A DNA stretch of 41,262 bases from Hondaea fermentalgiana (Eukaryota > Sar > Bigyra > Thraustochytrida > Thraustochytriidae), in assembly GCA_014084085.1 (NCBI GenBank), contig NPFB01000218.1:1-41262 (forward strand). Direction: 5' to 3'. Position numbers and translations under genes: made by a program. The notes under the pieces were generated by a model, which saw nothing but the letters and a program-made list of their open reading frames with translations, was not told the origin of the DNA and did no database searches. Numbering within the stretch: position 1 is the first letter of the stretch; each line of letters opens with the position of its first letter. Below are positions 10,301 to 17,677 of this stretch, one piece after another.

Positions 10301-13044
10301 TGTCGCGCTGTTTCTACGTCTGCCTCAATTCTGGTCATGTACCCGAGCTTGTAAAATTTAGCGGCGACCACCGCAGCGAGGGTCTCGTCGAGCCGATCGC
10401 TCTGTTCGTACAAGAGACGCGCCAGGAGCGCGACGCCAAGTCTTGACTCTTTATGGGCTGCAATCTGAACAAGACGAACGGGATCGGCGCCGCGCGCAGC
10501 GCGTATAAATACCGCGCGCGCACGAAAGCTGGCCTCATGCAAACCAATGACTTCGCACCACTCGCCGGCAAAGCCCACGTCTTGAATCGCACAGTAGTCC
10601 AAGCCCGCTTCGTCGCGTGCCGCCCAAAGATCGACCGCAGCACAAATACCTTCATCCAGACCCTCCAGGACTTGCTCACAGGCCCCGAGCCAAAATCGAG
10701 CCGAAATAGTATCGCCTTCGTCCTCCGACACTTCGAGCGCCTCTCCGCAAAGCTCGGCCGCGCGGGCCAATCGTTGCATCTTCGATTCTTCACCATCGTC
10801 TTCGTGCGTATTATCGCTGCGTCCAGGCAATTTATCCAGGCCAATGCTGCGCACAACGAGGTAGCGCGCATGCTCAATATCAATAAGAGCTCGCTCCGGC
10901 GCATCGACGCAACGGGCTCTCGCGTCGTCGACCAGCGCGTCAGCCAAAGAAGGATCGCCGAGCGACATGAATGCATCAAGCTGAGTCCGCAACATAATTC
11001 GTGTCCACATGTTCTGGTCGTTGCTCTCAAGATCGACCGCATCACTGATGTCAGCCATGACACCACGCACGTGTCCTTCTCCGGCTTCGACAAGGGCTTG
11101 CGTGCACCTGCAGAACGCGGTAACATCGGGAATTTCCCCCTCGGCAACTTGAGCAGCAATTGCCCTGGCAAAGGCGTCCCGCGCATCTGCAAGGCGTTCT
11201 GCACGTTGCAGACAAACGGCGAGGATCTTGAAGCGTTCTCCCAGAGAGACTTGTGTCGACGAAGACGACGAGTCCATGAGCTGAGTTGAAACTTGCAAGA
11301 ATGTCACCGCTGACTCATATGAGGCCTCATTAAAGAATCTCGCGCCGACGTTGTACGCAGCATTGGCCACACTTCGTCCCAGAGACTCATCTTGTCGGGC
11401 AATCTTTTGCATTTCGGCCAAGTGAGAAAGAGCTGCGTCCACATCGTTTGCAGCAGCGCTGCGTTCCAGCACTACTTTGAGACCAGCGAGTCGGGCCTTG
11501 AAAAGGGCCTGAGGTGCAAAAGTACGAGCAAAAGCGAGCATCGAAGCGAGAACAGCATGAAGTTGCGCGTGCTTGGTCTTGGCGCATCTTTGCGCTTGTA
11601 CGAGCAGCTCTTTTTCCAAGAGACGCGCGAGGTGCGGGCCGTGCACTTGGTCATCGAACTGACAAGAGCTTGCGCATGCTTTTAGGGCATCGCACAACGC
11701 AGGGAGCGCGGACGTAGCTTGCTGGGCGTCTGCGCCCAAGACTTGCAGGAGCTTTGACATTGAGCACGGCGGAATTTTTCGTCGAGTCGCCAACGTCCAC
11801 TCAATGATAGACATGAGCGCGGAGAGAATGACCACGCCTTGGAGGTTACCCGTTGATACAGAAAACCAACGCGCAAACATTGCGATGCCGGGCTCAATGT
11901 TGTCGATGCTCTGAAAAGAAACTTCGCGATAGAATTGTACATAAGCCGACGCCAAAGGGTCTTGCGCGGCGAGTTCGAGGACACAGTCTTCTTCGAGCTC
12001 GTCAAGTGCTTCGAGGATGGTTTCGGTTGGTGAACTTCCTTCTCGCGCATAGCGATTGCATGCGCCAAGCAAGCGTTCAATAAGGGCCACATCGAGCTTG
12101 CTTTTCACCATTGTGGCATGTGGCACGGAACCTCGTGCCGTCCGAAGCGCCTCAATACGATATCTGAATGCCTTTTCTGCGTCTGAGACGGTTTCGCAGC
12201 GGCTCGCCCCGTGGTGATAAAAGAGCGAAAAGTGCGCTTTGAGGAAGACAAACGTCTTGGCTTGGTCGTTGCGCGCAAGCTCGCGCAACCAAAAGGCGAG
12301 ATTTGTACTCGAAGCGAGTAGGGCCTCATCAGAGCGTCCGAGCTCGACAAGGGCACGGACGCAATTGTAAATGGTGAAGACAGTAATACCCACGACTTTG
12401 GCGTCGTCCAAGGTGCCAAGCCGCAAGGTCTCACAACATACTGGAGCTTCTCCCATATCATGTCGAGTCTGGTCTTCGTCCAGCGAAAGGTGGTCTGAAC
12501 GGATGAGTGATGCGAGGACGAGATCGCTCGCGGAGATGGCAGTTTCAAAGCACTTGGCCTCCGTGCACGCGCCAACAAGCTTTTGGCAAAGAGACTCGGG
12601 CGCAAGCGGGTGTTTAAAGGTCAGACTCGCGCGGATTCGCATGACCATTCGCACGGCAAAGAGCGCGACTGTCGCGTGGTCTTGGGTCGTGTCCGACTCC
12701 GTGCTGCTGGCAAGCGTCTTGCACGAGGTCTGCGCCAAGGTCGCCAGCACCATGCCAAGCTTGCTTGGCTTTGACACGAGCTGAGCAATTTCTGCCGACG
12801 CAAGCGGGCTGCCCGCGTCTTGGTGGTCCTCGTCGCACAGCGCCTCGAAGACGTTCCCAAGTCCGTCTTGAAAGGCCTCCAGGATGCCATTGGGGCCTTG
12901 CGAGGCGGCCAGGTCCAGCACATCGCCTTGCGACCACTGCACGGCTTCAGCCCCGTTTCGCGCCGGCCGTTTCTTCGTCTGTGCTCTCCTGCCGCGCGGC
13001 GCCGCCGAGTTCGAGGCGTCGCGCAGGACCTCGGGCTCCGCCAT
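7357..13044 (-). CDS. ESP1: Separase (C50 cysteine protease) with embedded SAP domain (1895 aa)
   Basis: Separase opens cohesin rings at anaphase by cleaving the kleisin subunit RAD21/SCC1. This intron-free 1895-residue protein has the expected size and layout. A long alpha-helical, TPR-like N-terminal two thirds is followed by a C-terminal caspase-like protease domain (about 1650-1890). The catalytic dyad is visible: His1778 in YCGHGSGE and Cys1804 in LLMGCSSGKL, with the downstream GxxxAYVLAGSSAVVANLWDVTD strand-helix typical of C50 peptidases. Residues about 1588-1620 (MKVVELRAALADRGLRTSGL onward) match a SAP DNA-binding motif, followed by an acidic Ser-rich linker; I do not know this arrangement in fungal, plant or animal separases. 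The N-terminus is basic (KKRPAR). The start at 13044 is the first ATG. A divergent gene begins about 260 bp upstream, so the promoters may be shared. Securin was not seen in the window. Confidence 0.93.
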   Translation of the reverse strand: MAEPEVLRDASNSAAPRGRRAQTKKRPARNGAEAVQWSQGDVLDLAASQGPNGILEAFQDGLGNVFEALCDEDHQDAGSPLASAEIAQLVSKPSKLGMVLATLAQTSCKTLASSTESDTTQDHATVALFAVRMVMRIRASLTFKHPLAPESLCQKLVGACTEAKCFETAISASDLVLASLIRSDHLSLDEDQTRHDMGEAPVCCETLRLGTLDDAKVVGITVFTIYNCVRALVELGRSDEALLASSTNLAFWLRELARNDQAKTFVFLKAHFSLFYHHGASRCETVSDAEKAFRYRIEALRTARGSVPHATMVKSKLDVALIERLLGACNRYAREGSSPTETILEALDELEEDCVLELAAQDPLASAYVQFYREVSFQSIDNIEPGIAMFARWFSVSTGNLQGVVILSALMSIIEWTLATRRKIPPCSMSKLLQVLGADAQQATSALPALCDALKACASSCQFDDQVHGPHLARLLEKELLVQAQRCAKTKHAQLHAVLASMLAFARTFAPQALFKARLAGLKVVLERSAAANDVDAALSHLAEMQKIARQDESLGRSVANAAYNVGARFFNEASYESAVTFLQVSTQLMDSSSSSTQVSLGERFKILAVCLQRAERLADARDAFARAIAAQVAEGEIPDVTAFCRCTQALVEAGEGHVRGVMADISDAVDLESNDQNMWTRIMLRTQLDAFMSLGDPSLADALVDDARARCVDAPERALIDIEHARYLVVRSIGLDKLPGRSDNTHEDDGEESKMQRLARAAELCGEALEVSEDEGDTISARFWLGACEQVLEGLDEGICAAVDLWAARDEAGLDYCAIQDVGFAGEWCEVIGLHEASFRARAVFIRAARGADPVRLVQIAAHKESRLGVALLARLLYEQSDRLDETLAAVVAAKFYKLGYMTRIEADVETARQCKDRLVLADDEEEKGDDTGKREGTKSQTERSTGLGEFVGVLESRVHDAMASLDPDEQADEYATCTFLLASLAFASTTDSALVLDTAVKALKLRATCQEAPEGPLAVTGLNWKHVNDVVDCLELLCEIHLSRGDPRTARYYVERGRTLAERVGSDALLNRFQMLKGRVALLCGKPDDAEELLGSMKREQSRKVALQLVLSRASVALARRDGDAAAELVDDAEHAWRAFVDQTEGGRRLADQDEEVIAKLSGLDLAGASLSPPKGRARERCERSRLSVFADEARIQLLGLQGRLAVLQNQDPTRWLTKAAALGEGNAVLERHVCRAKVALGQAYFSSQSWAKGRATLENALESAVRVDASPETGRSLFRALAAARVRAQDTETWASSDWETAAMVHASFGMALSLERMRIWASNRCHELHMPWKHSLELGDAFARVCAGELPSTMTVCSIAALDDLGVLVVSRLTSSGQPLTLVLPLEQREEDLAVQMQDLIDAAEQTTKGTTVDSTASWDRSRKREWWTERKRLDQDLEQLLDRIEAKWLGPAAIALLAPTASALKVCEKTLESLTRKQLSGAGVSTKGASMEIFKVLVLAVISGVLSSGGALEEACQSLFAQAQSVVTDIVIGVREVAEKLASTSSEEKSAMATGKVQAKPPPQREAKAPAGFEPLPKAPSAMKVVELRAALADRGLRTSGLKKDLIARLEAFETDLQSADNGKELDTEDSSDEGDAGNVSAKAGAQEDEDAPNDMSKEGSLILVLDETLQGIPFEAMPALRKRCVSRMPSFAFIAERLKSLKKGVNVHGATYMVDPRGDLSGTAKTLAPFLESAGSRFGWHGSVGKLKSPSKGTEMLKQGLAESPVFLYCGHGSGEELLAREQLAQLDSCATSLLMGCSSGKLRAQGIFEPAGVVLAYVLAGSSAVVANLWDVTDKDIDRFTLAMLNAWLDDGQRLPAAVQDARESCKLRFLVGAAPVCIGVPLAVSRQ

Positions 13045-13305
13045 GGCCCCCGCGACGGCGAGCCGCTCGAGGCCGGGGCCGCGCTCGCTTTCCTCCCGCT
13101 CGGGGTCTCTCCCGAGGTCCGCCGGCGCGTCCAGCGCGTCCGGCGTGGCGCGGCGAGGCGTGGCGCGGCGCGGCGCTGCTCGCGTTCGAGGTCTGCTGTC
13201 TGCGAGCTCCGCCGCGCCCGACGGAGATGCTCGAAGGGATTCAAAACCGGTCGTTCAAAACCCGAAAACCGTCGCGGCAGCCCGGCCCGACCTAACCGTC
13301 GCGCC

Positions 13306-13798
13306 ATGGGCCGCGGCCTCGACGCGTGCGCGGCGCTCGANNNNNNNNNNNNNNNNNNNNNNNNNNNNNNNNNNNNNNNNNNNNNNNNNNNNNNNNNNNN
13401 NNNNNNNNNNNNNNNNNNNNNNNNNNNNNNNNNNNNNNNNGCGCCCCGCCTGGGCGGGCGACCCTGCGCGCCTCGAGGGGCTCGGCATCGCCGACCTCGC
13501 GGGCCTCGAGAAGACGCTGCGAGCTGGAGATGATGATGATGGTGGAGACCCCGTCGCGCTCGGGGTGCCGGACGCGGACGAGGCGCGCGGGGAGGCGCGC
13601 GGGGCCGCCGCCGCTGCCGCCGAGGCCGTCAGAGCAGCGCTCGTGTCCGGCGACGAGCTCGCCAAGGTCGCGGACGCCGAGCTCTTGCCGTGGACGACGC
13701 AAATCGTCCCGGAGACCAAGGGTGTAGGAGCTGCTGCTGCGGCAGTCGACGACGAAATGGAGAAAGCCTTGGCGACGTTGCGAGGCGTTGTGCAGTGA
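13306..13798 (+). CDS. Unknown protein interrupted by an assembly gap
   Basis: A plus-strand frame starts with ATG at 13306 in a good context (GCGCCATGGGC) and reads MGRGLDACAALE before running into the 100-N gap. After the gap, the frame beginning at 13442 stays open to a TGA ending at 13798. The frames on the two sides differ by the arbitrary gap length, so they may or may not be continuous, and an intron could also lie inside. The C-terminal part (about 118 residues) is Ala/Asp-rich and helical, with one less biased stretch (ELLPWTTQIVPETKG) and the ending MEKALATLRGVVQ. I do not recognise a family. It is divergent from separase with about 260 bp between starts. Confidence 0.55.
13341..13440. 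other. Assembly gap (100 N)
   Basis: Exactly 100 N, the usual placeholder for a gap of unknown size. It lies in very GC-rich sequence inside a gene. Confidence 0.99.
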
Positions 13799-14059
13799 GA
13801 CATTGCATCCCGCGCTTCGCAGTATCCACAGACATACACACGCATTTCAATACCGTGTACAATACTTATGGAAAAGGACGAATACCAAAGGGGCTTGGCT
13901 TGGCTTAAATCTGGGGTTGCCAGAGGTGCTGGCGTCGCTGGCAAAGCATACCTGACAGTGAGACTCTGCTCGTTTCACAGGCAAGAAGACTTTGCCGAGC
14001 TGATCACGCAATACATTTAGTGTTTATTGTTAATGTTCTTGCTTTGGTTCTTATTTTGA
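13799..14059. other. Convergent 3' spacer
   Basis: This 260-bp spacer lies between the ends of the gap-broken plus-strand gene and the ABCG gene on the minus strand. It is AT-richer than the coding DNA and should hold both 3' UTRs. No gene is seen. Confidence 0.5.
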
Positions 14060-16924
14060 TCAGGAGGCAGCCACGTCGACGATATCTACGTAATCATCAG
14101 CATTCTTGAGCTTTTCTTGCAATGCGTTGATCCAAGGAAAGTACCACTCCTGAATCAGCGTCATAATCAAGAGTGCCACGACGTGGCAGCTAAGGACCTT
14201 GAAAATGAAAATGAGAAAGAGCGGCGTGTCGTGGAGAGAGTGAAAGTCATTCGAGTTGCGCAGTCCAAACACAACAAAGCGCACCGCCTGCATGAGCGTC
14301 CACAGCGAAAACATTGAAGTGGCACATGTCGTCTTGTCCGAATCGTGGTATCCGAAGTAGCGCAATACGTAGGAGCGCCCGCCAGGGTCCATGGGCGAGG
14401 GATCCCAGAGGAAAATGGCCTCGAGAAAGAAACGCACATAGCTCACGGAACAAACCCTTTCAACAACCGGCGCAATGTTGATCGTGCCAAAGAGAATCGA
14501 GTCGTTCTGGATCTGATTCTGGTTGGGCGTAAAGAAGGCGAAGACGTGACAGCCAATGAGTGTCGCCATGGAACCAATATATGATACAGTGGTGGCGTGA
14601 TTTGCAAAGACGCAAATCGCCTGTCCAATGGCTTGCGACGTCAAGTAATTGAGGTGCAAAAGGTGTGCAAACTCGTAGTACTTTTGCAGACGCACCCAGT
14701 AGGCAAGATCAAACTTGCTCACGCCGGCTGGGGCGGGGGCGGGCGTGTCAATCACCCAGACGCCCGTGCGTGCCCATAAACCGACAAAGTAGGAAAACGA
14801 ATAAACGTGACTCACGAACCATCCCCAGAGTAGTGACTCTGCGAGGACGGCAAACTCATGTGCGCCAAGGAGCATGCCAGCAGCGGCGGCGCGCTTAGCG
14901 TACGCGACGTCGTCATTAAATACGGCCCCAACCATACCCAGGAGCCCAATCGAAATGCTGAGAAAGAGGTTTGAGACAGCACGCCGATTCCACGTCTTGT
15001 TAAAGCTGCGCACAAAGGATACGACCAGCGCCAATGATGCCACCGATGCTACTTCGGCCGCAATGCCTCTTCGCAGCTTGAGTACAAAGACATTACGCCA
15101 AAACCACAGCTGAACCTGACGCTTGAGCCCAGGCTTTGTTCGTTGCTGCGTCGAGGGTAGCAGCGCATCGCGATGCTCCAAAAAGGCGCAGTACAGCGCT
15201 GTACTTTCTTCATCACAGAGCATCTCGACAAGGCTCGACAGGAGCGTCTCCGACGAGCTGGAATCCTCTTCTGCGGGACCCTTGGCGGCCTGCATGAGCT
15301 GATCATCGGGGAGCGCCTGGCACTCGGCACGCCAGGTGACCACGAGGGCCTCCAGGGCAGCACGGTCCTCGCTGTGCGCAAGCACTTCCTCCTTTGCGCT
15401 GTCGGCTTTGGCTGCAACGCAGCGCTCCGCGTCTTCCGCCCTGCGGTCACGTCTCATACGCTCCTCGATCGCTGTCCACACCCCACGCGTTTGGGAGACC
15501 TCTCGAAAGAGGACGGGCAGCAAAGGATGCCTCTGACCATCCGCTCGTGCAAGACAGAACTCCTGATCGTGCTCGGCGCAAATGTCCTCGATACGACGCC
15601 CACCTCCAAGTTCTGGTGGACGAGACGGCTGCTCTAAACGGGCCGCAACGTCCAGAATGAATTCTGCAGGGGGTTCTGCAAAGTCAGCATTGATCCCGTC
15701 TCGTCCGCGACCTGGCACATTGTATCCCATTTGGTCCAAAAAGTCCAGAATCCCTTCACGAGGCCCTACATAGGCTGCTTCGCCTTCCTGCATGAGCACC
15801 AGGTCATCCAGCAGACTAAAGACGCGCGCCGAGGGCTGATGAATTACGGTCACCACGGAAACGTTGCGATCCGCAATCCGCTTGAGCATGCTCATGAGGC
15901 GGAATGTTCCCGCACTGTCGAGACCCGAGGTCGGCTCGTCCATGATGAGAACTGCAGGATTGGCAACAAGCTCCATGCCGATGCTCGTCCGTTTTCGCTC
16001 TCCACCGCTAATGCCGCGCTTGTTGACACCTCCAACACGTCGATCCCTTACTTTGACCAGGTCGAGAGTTTCCATGACATCTTCCACCACTTGTTGACGA
16101 TCCTCTTCGGACAAATCCCGTGGAAGTCGCCAGCTTGCGCTAAAGTGCAATATCTCTTCCACTGTCAAATCAGGGCAGAGCACGTCATCTTGTGGCACAA
16201 AGCCGACGCGATCGAGAAAAGATTCCAAGTTCCGTGGGCGTCCGTTCAAGTAAAGGTCGCCGTAAAGCCCACCGGTGCAGTATCGCTTTCCGCGACCCAA
16301 TAAGCTCCATGACAGGGTGGTCTTGCCAGACCCGCTTGGACCCATGATGCCCATAAGTCGACCAGGTTGCACCTCGCCCGAGACATTTGATAAAATTGTA
16401 TGGTCGACGCCATTGATGGAACACCCAATATTCTCAAAGGCGATATGAAGGGGACTTGCCTGTTCCCAATGGAAATCGATCACGTGTTGCTGCTGCGGAC
16501 CCTCGTAGTACTGGTCTGCGCTGATTTGCACGCCGACGGTGCTGAGGCAAGACCCCAGAAAGAGAAAGAGCACGAAGCGTCTTGTCGGATACAGATGTTC
16601 GGGGTTGTCGGGACGCAAGAATCTTCGAAAGGGATTGTGTCCGTCCTCATCGTAGTACCTCCATGTCGCGTCAACGTCTTCAGACGCCTCCTCGTCCTCC
16701 TCCTCGTTCGGCTGCTCCCCCGCGTCGTCGTCGTCGTTTTCGTCGCCGTCGTCGAAATTGCCAAAGACTCGACTCGAGGCAAAGTCCTGCGCAGCTCCTG
16801 GGCGCCGTCGTCGAACGCCTTCCTGCGTCTCGAAAGGCACCGTCCGCATGGCGCCCGAGGCGCGCGCCTCGCGCACTCGCCGGCGCGTCTCGCGGGTCGT
16901 CAAGGACGAAGAACCGTGGGCCAC
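14060..16924 (-). CDS. ABCG-family half-transporter with N-terminal membrane segment (954 aa)
   Basis: ATP-binding cassette half-transporter of the WHITE/ABCG type, expected to dimerise in a membrane and export lipids or hydrophobic compounds. Order: basic then acidic N-terminus (1-85), a hydrophobic segment at 117-135, then the nucleotide-binding domain. Motifs are intact: Walker A GPSGSGKTT (G195, K201), Q-loop VPQDD, signature ISGGERKR (S306), Walker B VLIMDEPTSGLDS (D329, E330) and H-loop His362 in VIHQPS. A cytosolic linker of about 200 charged residues (430-625) leads to the C-terminal membrane domain with several hydrophobic helices (about 640-930). NBD before TMD is the reverse order of most ABC families and typical for ABCG. 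The extra N-terminal membrane helix and long linker recall plant ABCG24/ABCG28. Substrate unknown. Intron-free; start at the first ATG. Confidence 0.92.
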   Translation of the reverse strand: MAHGSSSLTTRETRRRVREARASGAMRTVPFETQEGVRRRRPGAAQDFASSRVFGNFDDGDENDDDDAGEQPNEEEDEEASEDVDATWRYYDEDGHNPFRRFLRPDNPEHLYPTRRFVLFLFLGSCLSTVGVQISADQYYEGPQQQHVIDFHWEQASPLHIAFENIGCSINGVDHTILSNVSGEVQPGRLMGIMGPSGSGKTTLSWSLLGRGKRYCTGGLYGDLYLNGRPRNLESFLDRVGFVPQDDVLCPDLTVEEILHFSASWRLPRDLSEEDRQQVVEDVMETLDLVKVRDRRVGGVNKRGISGGERKRTSIGMELVANPAVLIMDEPTSGLDSAGTFRLMSMLKRIADRNVSVVTVIHQPSARVFSLLDDLVLMQEGEAAYVGPREGILDFLDQMGYNVPGRGRDGINADFAEPPAEFILDVAARLEQPSRPPELGGGRRIEDICAEHDQEFCLARADGQRHPLLPVLFREVSQTRGVWTAIEERMRRDRRAEDAERCVAAKADSAKEEVLAHSEDRAALEALVVTWRAECQALPDDQLMQAAKGPAEEDSSSSETLLSSLVEMLCDEESTALYCAFLEHRDALLPSTQQRTKPGLKRQVQLWFWRNVFVLKLRRGIAAEVASVASLALVVSFVRSFNKTWNRRAVSNLFLSISIGLLGMVGAVFNDDVAYAKRAAAAGMLLGAHEFAVLAESLLWGWFVSHVYSFSYFVGLWARTGVWVIDTPAPAPAGVSKFDLAYWVRLQKYYEFAHLLHLNYLTSQAIGQAICVFANHATTVSYIGSMATLIGCHVFAFFTPNQNQIQNDSILFGTINIAPVVERVCSVSYVRFFLEAIFLWDPSPMDPGGRSYVLRYFGYHDSDKTTCATSMFSLWTLMQAVRFVVFGLRNSNDFHSLHDTPLFLIFIFKVLSCHVVALLIMTLIQEWYFPWINALQEKLKNADDYVDIVDVAAS

Positions 16925-17677
16925 CTACGTCTTTTCACGACTTGTCGTCGTGCAGGCGCCGCGAGCCAATCCGCCCACCACGCGAACGATCCCCGACACG
17001 AGGCGCGGCGCGCGCGAGGGAGGGAGCTTGGCAGTGGCACTGTGAAGCGATCCTTCTGCTCCCTTGGAGGGAGCGCGAGGCTGCCTGCCTGCCGGCCGGC
17101 CGGCCGTGCCAGCTGCGCTAAGCGGTCCCACCAGCGTCCCGTCGTAGGCACCCTACACCCGCGCGACCCCAGAGCGGTTTGCAAGTTTGCAACTCTACAA
17201 GCCAGGTCACCGTCACCACTGCGTTTGACATGTGCGAGACGCTTTCGAGGGGATGGATGATGCCATGACAAGTAACAGCGAGTCTGTCATGCATGCTGCT
17301 GCCAAACAGATCATGCTGCATCGTTGTCCTGCGTGCGTAGTTTTTAGTTCATGGGCAACGAGCAGTCTGGTGCGACCGTGACGAAATATTTTGCTCGTTT
17401 TGAATGTCTTTTGAGCGACGCTACGCTACCGCGGAGGAAAAACTCTTCTCCTTCTTCTGATTATAAAAAGGACGCGAAGTTTGCTTTTGACTTTTGAGAT
17501 TTGAAGTTGACTCTGGTCAGCCTAGCAAGCAGAGAGGCATAAGTCGAAGCCAGTCAATGAGGGAGAAGAATGTCACGACGCCAGCGCACGCATAAATCTG
17601 CAATAAGTCAAAGATTGCATGAGCATCGTATTTACATGATTTATCTACATCGTACTTGTAACGCGTGTCATCCATGT
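16925..17677. other. Intergenic: ABCG promoter side and TIR-TPR 3' side
   Basis: About 750 bp with no supportable gene. 16925-17240 is GC-rich (probable ABCG promoter and 5' UTR) and contains a tight CCGGCCGGCCGG run near 17091-17103. 17340-17677 is AT-richer. Short open frames here have no recognisable features. Confidence 0.45.

Noticed and set aside
10453..11289. 278-codon plus-strand open frame opposite separase
   Set aside because: It is antisense to a conserved long gene, and its composition mirrors the GC-rich third positions of separase. No family features.
17461..17470. TATAAAAAGG, TATA-box-like
   Set aside because: It faces the plus strand, where no gene follows, and is more than 500 bp from the ABCG start on the other strand.
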